Of a stretch of DNA of 28,791 nucleotides, positions 8,096 through 15,723 are shown piece after piece. The position numbers and the translations under genes are program-made. Numbering within the stretch: position 1 is the first letter of the stretch; each line of letters begins with the position of its first letter. The DNA comes from Deferribacterales bacterium UBA4806 (GTDB taxonomy: Bacteria > Chrysiogenota > Deferribacteres > Deferribacterales > UBA228): contig DHGE01000120.1 of the NCBI GenBank assembly GCA_002402635.1, forward strand, positions 22,341 to 51,131, given 5' to 3'. The notes beneath the pieces were generated by a model that was not told the DNA's origin, made no database searches, and worked only from the letters and a program-made list of their open reading frames with translations.

Positions 8096-9019
8096 CTATA
8101 AAAATTCCCTCACCAATTCATTGCCACCTCTATCTAAAAGTTCATTTCCCAGGTCTTCACCTAATCTCTCTGGTTCATAGATGGAACCTTCTTTTTCACC
8201 AGTTATAAAAATTTTACCATCTATTGAAGAAACGAAGCCCTTTAAGTGTAGGGTTTTTGTGTTTGCAAATGTACAAATACAGCCAATTGGAGTTTGGCAG
8301 CTGCCACCAAGTTTTTTTAAAAATGCACGTTCGGCTAAAGCTGAAGTATGTGTATCTCTATCATTGAGGTGACAAATAAGTTTTTTAATATTTTCATTAT
8401 CATTACCAACTTCAATTCCTATTATTCCCTGACAAACTGCAGGAATCATTAAATTAAAATCAATGGCCTCAGTTATTAAATTTGTTAAACCTAGCCGTAG
8501 CAAACCTGCCATAGCTAAGATAATACCATCATATTGAAGTTCTTTCATCTTTTTTAGTCTTGTTTGAATATTTCCCCTTAAATCCTTTATATTTAGCCCA
8601 CTATTATATTTTAGAATCTGAGCTTTTCTTCTTAAGCTACTAGTTCCTATTACAGACTTTTCAGGGAAATTTTTTAAATTACTATACTTCTGAGAAATTA
8701 AAGCATCTCTAGGATCTTCTCTTTTAAGGGTTGCGAATATTCCAAGTCCCTCAGGCAAAATAACAGGGACGTCTTTCATGCTATGAACGGCCATGTCAAT
8801 TTTATTAGAGAGCAAAGCCTCTTCAATTTCCTTTAAAAATAAGCCTTTCCCCCCAATTTTTGCTAATGGAACATCTTTTATTTTATCTCCCATGGTTTTT
8901 ATTTTAACTATTTCTACATCTATATTTGGATATTTTGATTGTATAGCATTTTTTACTGTATTTGCTTGCCATAAAGCAAGTGAACTTCCTCTTGTACCTA
9001 TTTTAATCTTTTTTATCAT
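8096..9019 (-). CDS. hemC: hydroxymethylbilane synthase (porphobilinogen deaminase)
   Basis: HemC joins four porphobilinogens into hydroxymethylbilane on a dipyrromethane cofactor. The 307-residue protein starts with the family motif IGTRGSSLALWQA, has the catalytic Asp in HSMKDVP (Asp83), the Arg-rich GTSSLRRKAQ and DLRGNIQTRL segments, and the cofactor-bearing Cys241 in LGGSCQTPIG. All three domains are complete. The start overlaps the hemA end by 17 bases and the stop abuts the hemD start, so translation is coupled throughout. Confidence 0.97.
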   Translation of the reverse strand: MIKKIKIGTRGSSLALWQANTVKNAIQSKYPNIDVEIVKIKTMGDKIKDVPLAKIGGKGLFLKEIEEALLSNKIDMAVHSMKDVPVILPEGLGIFATLKREDPRDALISQKYSNLKNFPEKSVIGTSSLRRKAQILKYNSGLNIKDLRGNIQTRLKKMKELQYDGIILAMAGLLRLGLTNLITEAIDFNLMIPAVCQGIIGIEVGNDNENIKKLICHLNDRDTHTSALAERAFLKKLGGSCQTPIGCICTFANTKTLHLKGFVSSIDGKIFITGEKEGSIYEPERLGEDLGNELLDRGGNELVREFL

Positions 9020-10280
9020 AATCTAATCCAAAGAGTATTTTTACAGCATCTATTATAGTGTATTTATTTTCATTTAGAGCTTCTAACTTTATATTCATAA
9101 TAGGCTTATGCAACAATTTCTTCGCATAATCTTCTAGGGCTCTATTTATTTTATTTAGATCCTCACTATTGTGCAACTTTAGTTTTACTTGAAGCCTTTT
9201 TATTTCTTCATCTTTTGATTGTTCAAAGTAGTTTTTAATTCCAACAATAACAGGTGCTATATTTAGTGATTTTAACCATTTATAGTAATTATCTATAGCT
9301 TCATTTATGTAGAATTGTGCTTTCTCGATTTCTTGAATTCTAGTTTTTCTATTTAATTCAACAACACTTTGAAGATCATCTATATCATATACGTATACAT
9401 TCTCAATACCATTGATTTTTGGATCGATATCTCTAGGAACTGCAATATCAATAAGAAGCAGTGGTCTGTGTTTTCTCTCAGGCATTTTTTTTTCAATTTG
9501 AGAATACTCAAGTATATAATTATTTGATGCTGTTGAACTAATTACTATGTCTACAGTCGACAATAAATCATAAAGATATTGAAATTCAATGGCTTTTCCC
9601 CCAATAGATTCTGCAAGAATTTTTGCACGCTCATATGTTCTATTTGTTACATATATATTATTTAATTGTTCATTCTTTAAATATTTTGCAGCTAACTCGC
9701 ACATCTGTCCAGCACCAACAATAAGAGCATTTCTATTTGCAAGTGACCCGTAAATCTTTTTAGCAAGATCTATTGCTGCTGAACTTATTGTTAAAGGTTT
9801 TTCTGAAATTTTTGTATATGTTCTTATTTTTTTAGTGCAGACAATGGTTACTTCTTCCAACTTTTTTAGAATTTGCCTAGCAGCATTATATTCTTTAGCA
9901 GAAATAAAAGCATCTTTGACCTGTCCAAAAATCTGAGGTTCACCTAATACCATAGAATCAATACCAGCAGCTACTTCAAAGATATGTTTTAAGGCTTCTG
10001 TAGATTTATATTTATAGAAATAATCCTTTGCCTCATTAATTGTTACACCCTTTAATGTAAAAAGGCTATTTATGATAAAATCGCTATCATCATGAGTATT
10101 GTCATTTGCATAATATATTTCAACTCTATTACATGTTGACAAGATAAGTGCCTCATATATTGAATTGTGTGCTAAAATAGTATTGTAGAGATCGCCAAGT
10201 TCTTCCTTTGATATTGCATATACTTCTCTGATCTCTATTGGAGCAGAATTGTGATTTAAACCTATAACGAATATTTCCAT
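9003..10280 (-). CDS. hemA: glutamyl-tRNA reductase
   Basis: HemA reduces glutamyl-tRNA to glutamate-1-semialdehyde with NADPH, the first committed step of the C5 pathway. The 425-residue protein has GLNHNSAPIEIRE at the start, the catalytic Cys50 in STCNRVEIY, GEPQIFGQVK, the NADPH-binding fold with VGAGQMCELAAKYL, and a C-terminal dimerisation helix region. Length is normal. The ATG follows the stop of the HemX-like gene directly (TAAATG), with GGAAAA as a weak ribosome site. hemL, which makes 5-aminolevulinate from the product, is not in the window. Confidence 0.97.
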   Translation of the reverse strand: MEIFVIGLNHNSAPIEIREVYAISKEELGDLYNTILAHNSIYEALILSTCNRVEIYYANDNTHDDSDFIINSLFTLKGVTINEAKDYFYKYKSTEALKHIFEVAAGIDSMVLGEPQIFGQVKDAFISAKEYNAARQILKKLEEVTIVCTKKIRTYTKISEKPLTISSAAIDLAKKIYGSLANRNALIVGAGQMCELAAKYLKNEQLNNIYVTNRTYERAKILAESIGGKAIEFQYLYDLLSTVDIVISSTASNNYILEYSQIEKKMPERKHRPLLLIDIAVPRDIDPKINGIENVYVYDIDDLQSVVELNRKTRIQEIEKAQFYINEAIDNYYKWLKSLNIAPVIVGIKNYFEQSKDEEIKRLQVKLKLHNSEDLNKINRALEDYAKKLLHKPIMNIKLEALNENKYTIIDAVKILFGLDYDKKD

Positions 10281-11081
10281 TTATTTTCCAGATAGAAATA
10301 TGGCAAGACCAATATATGTAATTATTAAACAAACAAAACCAACAATTGAACCCATTGCCAACTTTTTAGGAGGCAAACCTTTAATCTTTTTTATTAATAT
10401 AAGTAATCCAAATATGACCCATGTAATAACTGAAAAAATTAATTTAGTTTTATAGGAATACTCTTCAATATTTTCTGCGTAAAACTTCCAAATAAATCCA
10501 GTAATTAGCCCAATGGTAAATATTATAAATCCATATATTAGAAGATTGTTTATTATATTATTAATACTTTCTAAAGAAAGATTTTGTTTATTAATAAAGC
10601 TGATATTTTTGTTTTTTAATTGTTTCTCTAAGTAAAAATAAATTATACCTGTAAAGGCGGATAAAAAAAAGAGTGCGGTACCAGTAATAGAAAATGGTAA
10701 ATGTATATATAATAAAACACTCCCTTTGTCTATATTTATAGTTGATGTAGGACTTAGAATAAGGGCTGTTGCCATTAAAAGAATTAAAAATGGTAGTATG
10801 AAGATAAAGACCTGTGAGCTCCTATATATATAGTAGAAGACTAGAAATATTATAGTTGTAATGAATGTTAAGAATATTAAAGTATCCGAAAAAGTTACTG
10901 TTGGGAAAAATCCTAATTCTTTCCACCTTATTGTAATGAAAATAAAATTTAGGAGACTGCCAATTAGCGTAAATAAAATACCTAGAGTTATTATTACATT
11001 TTTATCTTTAAAGTAATAAAATAAAACGAGAAAAAAAGCTATTATATAAAAAATCAATGAAAACACATTTAACATTAACAC
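10281..11081 (-). CDS. HemX/CcsA-like multi-pass membrane protein
   Basis: This 266-residue protein has about eight membrane segments and belongs to the CcsA/ResC/HemX-like cytochrome c assembly family. CcsA-type proteins deliver haem for cytochrome c; HemX-type proteins next to hemA are thought to affect HemA level. The tryptophan-rich WWD haem-handling motif of CcsA is not evident; the corresponding region reads GFIWKFYAENIEEY. A His in YIHLPFSITG (about residue 126) may match a conserved His. Position just before hemA favours HemX. A GTG at 11081 is the longest start, but the ATG at 11075 has GGA at 7 bases and is as likely, giving 264 residues. It is the first gene of the hem operon. Confidence 0.75.
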   Translation of the reverse strand: MLMLNVFSLIFYIIAFFLVLFYYFKDKNVIITLGILFTLIGSLLNFIFITIRWKELGFFPTVTFSDTLIFLTFITTIIFLVFYYIYRSSQVFIFILPFLILLMATALILSPTSTINIDKGSVLLYIHLPFSITGTALFFLSAFTGIIYFYLEKQLKNKNISFINKQNLSLESINNIINNLLIYGFIIFTIGLITGFIWKFYAENIEEYSYKTKLIFSVITWVIFGLLILIKKIKGLPPKKLAMGSIVGFVCLIITYIGLAIFLSGK

Positions 11082-11099
11082 GTCCAGATTAGAACTTAT

Positions 11100-11127
11100 A
11101 TTTTATGAACTGTGCTTTTATTGTCAA
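11100..11127 (-). promoter_or_regulatory. sigma70-type promoter of the hem operon
   Basis: On the minus strand, TTGACA (11122-11127), a 16-base spacer and TAAAAT (11100-11105). The expected transcript starts near 11093, about 15-20 bases before the first gene. I see no clear riboswitch or operator in the short leader. Confidence 0.6.
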
Positions 11128-11168
11128 GGTATTTATTATTATATTATAAATGATTATTAAAGTTTATA

Positions 11169-11196
11169 TTGTAATTAATTATAAATTTTATATTAT
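11169..11196 (+). promoter_or_regulatory. possible promoter of the DUF2156 gene
   Basis: TTGTAA (11169-11174), 16 bases, TATTAT (11191-11196), about 50 bases before the ATG at 11245. The surrounding DNA is extremely AT-rich, so chance matches are common. Confidence 0.3.
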
Positions 11197-11244
11197 TTAA
11201 AGTTGCTGTTTTATATTTTAATTTAATAGCGATTAAATATTGAT

Positions 11245-12096
11245 ATGAATGTAGTTAAATTAAAATTAGACCATAGAGAGCTTTTATATGATGCTTTGAA
11301 AAATGTAGATACTAAAATATCTGAATATTCCTTTTCAAATCTATATTTGTTTAGGGAAAGACATGAATATAAGTTATTAAGTAACAACAATAATTATATA
11401 ATTGGGAAAACCGTTGATAATGTAGATTATATAATGCCCACTTTTGACTTAAGTGTAGTAGGAGTGGAAGAAATATGCAAATTGGCTAAAGATCTGAATA
11501 AAATAATTTTTCCCGTTGATGAGAAATGGTTGGAGCTTTTTGAAGCATATGATGTTAACATTCTGTGTGATGGAGCAGATAGAGATTATATATATACTTT
11601 AGAAAAAATGTGTACATATAAAGGGAGGAAACTACATAAAAAGAGGAATTTATTAAAACAATTTATTCAGAGTTATTCATATAGTGTCAAAGCACTTACA
11701 ACTGGAGAAGTTGAGAATGCGAAAGTTATATTAGATGAATGGATATATGATAGTGGAATGAGTGCCTCCGAAACTGACTATAGTGCTTGTCAGGAAGCAT
11801 TAAATTTGCTTGATACATTAATATTGTGCGGTCTAATTTATTATGTAGATGCTGAGCCAGCAGGATTTATATTAGGAGAAGAAATACATACAGATACTTT
11901 TGCCATACATTTTGCTAAAGCAAAAAAGAAATATAAAGGTATTTATCAATTTATTTATAATAACTTTGCGAAGATGCTGCCAAAGAAATATAAATATTTA
12001 AATTTCGAGCAAGACCTTGGGAAAGCCTCATTAAAAATTACCAAATCGTCTTATATACCCGATATTTTATTGAATAAATACAGAGTTGTTTTTTGA
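11245..12096 (+). CDS. DUF2156 (phosphatidylglycerol lysyltransferase C-terminal-like) protein
   Basis: This 283-residue cytoplasmic protein resembles the DUF2156 / LPG_synthase_C family, a double GNAT-like fold related to the catalytic part of MprF. Visible family-like segments are FSNLYLFRERHEYKLL near residue 30, the RDYIY...YKGRKLHKKRNLLKQF stretch at about 113-136, a GLIYYVDAEPAGFILGEE strand pair, and the C-terminal YLNFEQDLGKASLKITKSSYIP. There is no membrane domain, so it is not a full MprF. Its true substrate is unknown; aminoacyl or other acyl transfer is only a family-level guess. It stands alone between the divergent hem operon and the dcw cluster. No good ribosome site precedes the ATG. 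Confidence 0.8.
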   Translation: MNVVKLKLDHRELLYDALKNVDTKISEYSFSNLYLFRERHEYKLLSNNNNYIIGKTVDNVDYIMPTFDLSVVGVEEICKLAKDLNKIIFPVDEKWLELFEAYDVNILCDGADRDYIYTLEKMCTYKGRKLHKKRNLLKQFIQSYSYSVKALTTGEVENAKVILDEWIYDSGMSASETDYSACQEALNLLDTLILCGLIYYVDAEPAGFILGEEIHTDTFAIHFAKAKKKYKGIYQFIYNNFAKMLPKKYKYLNFEQDLGKASLKITKSSYIPDILLNKYRVVF

Positions 12097-12291
12097 AAAT
12101 AGTAGATGTTAATGTTGTACAATTCTGTAATACTATGCATAAAATAATTTATTAATAAATTTATATAAACCTTTATTCTATTTTATTTAAAATTATTAAA
12201 TTCTCCAATATTGTTAATTAATTATGCTTTACTAACTTATTTGTTTGTTAAAATGGTAACTCACATCAATTAAAAAATTCTTTTATTTCAC
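12097..12291 (+). other. AT-rich intergenic stretch before the mraZ promoter
   Basis: There is no gene-like frame here. A 16-bp perfect palindrome, AATTTATTAATAAATT (12146-12161), has no G or C and is not a convincing terminator. No terminator is evident after the DUF2156 gene, so read-through into mraZ is possible. Confidence 0.5.
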
Positions 12292-12321
12292 TTGACATCA
12301 CTTTCTATCTTTATGTATTAT
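12292..12321 (+). promoter_or_regulatory. promoter of the mraZ/dcw cluster
   Basis: TTGACA (12292-12297), an 18-base spacer and TATTAT (12316-12321). The start point would be near 12328, inside the phased repeats and about 29 bases before the mraZ ATG. It drives what looks like a single unit of at least 15 genes. Confidence 0.65.
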
Positions 12322-12322
12322 T

Positions 12323-12362
12323 TGTCATATAGTGGTATAAAATGGTATAAAATGTTATGAAC
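12323..12362 (+). promoter_or_regulatory. phased 10-bp repeats, candidate MraZ operator
   Basis: Four head-to-tail 10-base units begin with TG at 12323, 12333, 12343 and 12353: TGTCATATAG, TGGTATAAAA, TGGTATAAAA, TGTTATGAAC. The middle two are identical and the last runs into the mraZ start codon. E. coli MraZ is known to bind direct repeats of TGGGN spaced by 5 bases, that is, a 10-base period, so autorepression by MraZ is a good inference. The repeats cover the likely transcription start. Confidence 0.6.
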
Positions 12363-12821
12363 CCTCAAACTAGTTTTAAAGGAAAAAGCATTCATGCCCT
12401 TAACGAAGCAGGTAGAATTTCTATACCTTCTAAGTTTAGAGATATATTAAAAAGCAAATATGGAGATGAAACTCTTGTTCTTGTCACTATGGGTACACAT
12501 ATTGTTGGTTATCCTATTTACGAGTGGGTAAAATTGGAAAAAATGTGGGATGAAAATCCGCCAAAGGATATGAAAGTTAAGAAATTTTTACGCTTTCTTT
12601 ATTCAACAGCAGAAGAAGTTAGTGTGGACAAACAGGGAAGAATACTAATCCCTCATATTTTGAGAGAGAGTGTTAACTTGAAAAATGAATGTATTATAAC
12701 TGGGCAGAGGAATAGGGTTGAAATATGGCCTGTAGATAAGTGGGAGGCAGAATTTAAAGATGTTAATATTGCAGAATTATATGAAAGTGTAAGTAAAGAT
12801 TTTCCGGAGTTGAGCATTTAA
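12357..12821 (+). CDS. mraZ: transcriptional regulator MraZ
   Basis: MraZ is a DNA-binding, AbrB-fold ring protein that represses its own dcw operon. The 154-residue protein has two copies of the family repeat: FKGKSIHALNEAGRISIPSKFR at about 8-29 (split here as FKGKSIHALN and EAGRISIPSKFR) and VDKQGRILIPHILR at about 86-99. In the first repeat the usual Asp of the DxxxR motif is Asn (NEAGR), while the second keeps DKQGR. Length is slightly above the usual 143-152. An in-frame stop at 12348 leaves ATG 12357 as the only start. It has no clear Shine-Dalgarno sequence, since the phased repeats occupy that space. It is the first gene of the cluster, and rsmH begins just after its stop. Confidence 0.95.
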   Translation: MNPQTSFKGKSIHALNEAGRISIPSKFRDILKSKYGDETLVLVTMGTHIVGYPIYEWVKLEKMWDENPPKDMKVKKFLRFLYSTAEEVSVDKQGRILIPHILRESVNLKNECIITGQRNRVEIWPVDKWEAEFKDVNIAELYESVSKDFPELSI

Positions 12822-12822
12822 A

Positions 12823-13764
12823 ATGCTAGTTATGCATAAGCCAGTATTAACGGAAGAATTATTGCATTATTTAGATCCAAGTACCAAGAGTGGTGTATTC
12901 GTAGATTGTACTGGAGGGGATGGGGGGCATTCTGAAAGAGTTTTACAGCATTTAACTAGAGAAAGTAAATTACTAATACTTGATGTGGATGATGATGCTG
13001 TGAAAAGACTGCAAATGAAATTTTCTGGTTTTGATAATGTGCATATTATAAAGGAAAATTTCAGAAATTTAGATATAATTCTAAAAGAGATGGGGGTCTC
13101 TAAATTAGAGGGTTTGTATGCAGATCTTGGAATGTCCTCCTTTCAATTAAAAGATTCTAAAAGAGGTTTTTCTTTTTTATTAGAAGGCCCGTTAGATATG
13201 AGGATGGATAAAACCTTAAAAATATCTGCTTATGATATAATAAATAGCTTCTCTATTGATAGTATAACAAGCATTATTACACAATTTGGAGAAGAAAAAT
13301 TTGCAAAGAGGATAGCTTCTTTTATTGCAAAAAAAAGAGTAATAAAGAAAATAAACACAACCTTGGAATTGGCTAATATAATTAAAGAAGCTATACCTGA
13401 AAGGTTCCAAAGAACTATGAAGATACATCCAGCAACTAAAACATTTCAAGCGTTAAGAATTTACGTAAACAATGAATTGGAGGCTTTAGAAGATCTTTTA
13501 AAAAAATTAGAAAATTTAATTAATCCTGGAGGGAGAGTTGTTTTTATATCTTTTCATTCATTAGAAGATAGATTGATCAAAGAAAAGTTTGAATATTTTG
13601 ATAAAGAATGTATTTGCCCTCCACGGCTTCCCAAATGTGTTTGTAACAAAAAAAGAACGTTTAATATTTTAACAAAAAAGCCTATCGTCCCAAGTAATAA
13701 TGAAAGGATGATAAATCCCTTATCTAGAAGTGCAAAATTAAGAGCAGCAGAGAGGAGCATATGA
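12823..13764 (+). CDS. rsmH: 16S rRNA (cytosine-1402-N4)-methyltransferase
   Basis: RsmH (MraW) methylates N4 of C1402 in 16S rRNA using S-adenosylmethionine. The 313-residue protein has the N-terminal HKPVLTEELL, the SAM-binding motif FVDCTGGDGGHS at about 27-38, GLYADLGMSSFQL, and the C-terminal ISFHSLEDRLIKEKF, LPKCVCNKKR and NPLSRSAKLRAAER. Length is typical. Two starts are possible, ATG 12823 and ATG 12832 (MHKPVL, the usual family start); GGAG upstream suits neither well. The stop overlaps the ftsL ATG (ATGA). Confidence 0.97.
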   Translation: MLVMHKPVLTEELLHYLDPSTKSGVFVDCTGGDGGHSERVLQHLTRESKLLILDVDDDAVKRLQMKFSGFDNVHIIKENFRNLDIILKEMGVSKLEGLYADLGMSSFQLKDSKRGFSFLLEGPLDMRMDKTLKISAYDIINSFSIDSITSIITQFGEEKFAKRIASFIAKKRVIKKINTTLELANIIKEAIPERFQRTMKIHPATKTFQALRIYVNNELEALEDLLKKLENLINPGGRVVFISFHSLEDRLIKEKFEYFDKECICPPRLPKCVCNKKRTFNILTKKPIVPSNNERMINPLSRSAKLRAAERSI

Positions 13765-14057
13765 GAGCTTTCGAAGTTGAGTATACACTACATTCTTTAA
13801 CATTGGATGTTAAACATATTATTTGGTTGTTTGTCCTGTTCTTTGTAATTATGTTTATAGTTTTTGTTAGAATTAATACAATTAAACTGGGGTATGAAAT
13901 TTATAAAATTGAGCAGGATATTGAAAAAAAACATTTAATCTTGCAGGGCTTGCATGAGGAGCAGTCAGTTTTGATTAACATAGAAGGATTATATGATACT
14001 GGTTTAAAGATGGGTTTGACTTTGCCTAATATGGAAAATGTATATTATGTTAAATAA
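13761..14057 (+). CDS. ftsL: cell division protein FtsL
   Basis: This 98-residue bitopic protein has a short cytoplasmic N-terminus, one membrane segment at about 20-37, and a coiled-coil-like stretch (IYKIEQDIEKKHLILQGL) with an ILINIEGLYDTGLKMGL-like end, the FtsL layout. Sequence identity in FtsL is low, so the call rests on size, topology and position between rsmH and ftsI. It would form the FtsQ-FtsL-FtsB subcomplex that activates FtsW-FtsI. The start overlaps rsmH by 4 bases and the end overlaps ftsI by about 20. Confidence 0.85.
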   Translation: MRAFEVEYTLHSLTLDVKHIIWLFVLFFVIMFIVFVRINTIKLGYEIYKIEQDIEKKHLILQGLHEEQSVLINIEGLYDTGLKMGLTLPNMENVYYVK

Positions 14058-15723
14058 AAGGGAATTAAAAGTACACTTATATGTCTATTTTATTTTCTTT
14101 ATATGCTTTGTTATCGTCTTGAGATTAGCGTATTTACAAATTGTAAAACATGATTATTATAGTGAGCTTGCAAAAAATCAGGTTGAAAAAATCATTGAAA
14201 TTACTAATAACAGAGGAATTATTTATGATAGAAATGGAGCTATATTAGCTTCTAAAAAAATGGGTGCATCTATATTTTTATATGGTAATGCCCTTTCAGA
14301 TTATTTACCTTTAAAAAATGCATTAAGAGAAGCGGGAATATATATTAATCCAGGTGAAGTTAAGTCTCTTGCCCAAGCAAAAGGTTTTAGATGGATAAAA
14401 AGGGGTATAGATCTGTCAAAAGCATATAGGCTTAAAGAAAACTATTCAGATATAGGTATAATTAAGCATGAGATGCGGTTTTATCCTAACAAGTCTTTGT
14501 CTGCAGATATTCTTGGTTTTACTGGGATCGATAATCAAGGGCTTTTTGGTGTTGAGTATAAATTAGATAGTATATTAAAACTAAAAAAAACTACATTTTC
14601 CGCTCTAAGAGATAGTAGAGGAAACTTAATTAGCCTTGAAAATAATAATAATTATGATAGTGAAAAAATGGTTTACTTAACAATAGATTCAAAGATTCAG
14701 AGATTATCTGAAATTATTTTACAAAACGATACAATTACATTTGGAGCAAAATTAGGGTTTGCCGCAGCAATTGATGTTTATACAGGTGATATTGTATTCT
14801 CTGCTAGTTACCCTACTTTTGACCTTAATAAATACTATGAATATCCAAGAAACCTATGGAAGAATAAGCTTGCGCAATTTTTATTTGAACCTGGTTCAAT
14901 ATTTAAACCAATAGTATTTTCTTTTTTGATTGAAAATGGTTTAATTAATGAAAACGAGAAAATATATTGTGAGAATGGATCGTATAAAATAAGAAATCAT
15001 ATTTTTAATGATGTACACTCATACGGTGAGCTTAATATATATGATATTTTGGTTTACTCAAGTAATATTGGCATGGTTAAGCTTGCTCATAGGATAAATT
15101 CTGAAAAATTCTATAATTATTTAAAAAAGGTTGGCTTTGGAAACAAAACAAATGTCTATGGGCTTTCAGAAGAAAATGGGTTTGTAAGACAAATTAAAGA
15201 TTGGTCTAAATTGTCTAAATATTCAATAGCTATTGGACAAGAGATTTTAGTTACTCCTATCCAAATGTTAAGATTCTATGCGGCAATAGCTAATGATGGT
15301 TTTCTGGTCAAACCTAGAGTTATAAGTAGGATTATTCCTGATGGATACTTTGATAGTGAATATAAGAGGATTTTTTCTAGTAATACTTCTAAAATATTGA
15401 AAAGTATACTAAAGGAAGTTGTGATTAGAGGTACTGGCAAAAATTCTAGATTGACCTTTTTTGATATAGCTGGGAAAACTGGTACAGCACAAAAATTCGA
15501 TGTTCAACAAAGAAGGTATTCTTCTAGAGACTATATAGCTACTTTTATAGGTTTTTTCCCTGTAAACAATCCAAGGTATGCAATGATGGTTTTGTATGAT
15601 TCTCCAAGAAAATCTATTTATGGTGGAGGGACAGCCGCTCTAACCTATAAAAAAATTGCTGAACAAATAGCAATATTAGAAAATATAGGAATTAAACAGT
15701 TGGTGGCGAAAAATGAAAATTAA
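14038..15723 (+). CDS. ftsI: septal peptidoglycan transpeptidase FtsI (PBP3-type)
   Basis: FtsI cross-links septal peptidoglycan in complex with FtsW. The 561-residue class B penicillin-binding protein has one membrane segment at about 13-32, a dimerisation/pedestal domain starting with NRGIIYDRNGAILA near 58, and a transpeptidase domain with the three active-site motifs: Ser287-x-x-Lys290 (GSIFKP), Ser341-Ser342-Asn343, and KTGT at 480-483. There is no PASTA domain. ATG 14038 overlaps ftsL by 20 bases; ATG 14047 (MLNKREL) is an alternative. Followed by murE, which overlaps its end by 11 bases. Confidence 0.96.
   Translation: MYIMLNKRELKVHLYVYFIFFICFVIVLRLAYLQIVKHDYYSELAKNQVEKIIEITNNRGIIYDRNGAILASKKMGASIFLYGNALSDYLPLKNALREAGIYINPGEVKSLAQAKGFRWIKRGIDLSKAYRLKENYSDIGIIKHEMRFYPNKSLSADILGFTGIDNQGLFGVEYKLDSILKLKKTTFSALRDSRGNLISLENNNNYDSEKMVYLTIDSKIQRLSEIILQNDTITFGAKLGFAAAIDVYTGDIVFSASYPTFDLNKYYEYPRNLWKNKLAQFLFEPGSIFKPIVFSFLIENGLINENEKIYCENGSYKIRNHIFNDVHSYGELNIYDILVYSSNIGMVKLAHRINSEKFYNYLKKVGFGNKTNVYGLSEENGFVRQIKDWSKLSKYSIAIGQEILVTPIQMLRFYAAIANDGFLVKPRVISRIIPDGYFDSEYKRIFSSNTSKILKSILKEVVIRGTGKNSRLTFFDIAGKTGTAQKFDVQQRRYSSRDYIATFIGFFPVNNPRYAMMVLYDSPRKSIYGGGTAALTYKKIAEQIAILENIGIKQLVAKNEN

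Noticed and set aside
10281..11081. Cytochrome c biogenesis CcsA as the name for the first hem-operon gene
   Set aside because: The WWD motif is not visible and there is no CcsB partner nearby; a HemX-like call is safer.
12146..12161. 16-bp perfect palindrome between the DUF2156 gene and mraZ
   Set aside because: Entirely A/T with no loop or T-run; expected by chance in such DNA and not a credible terminator or operator.
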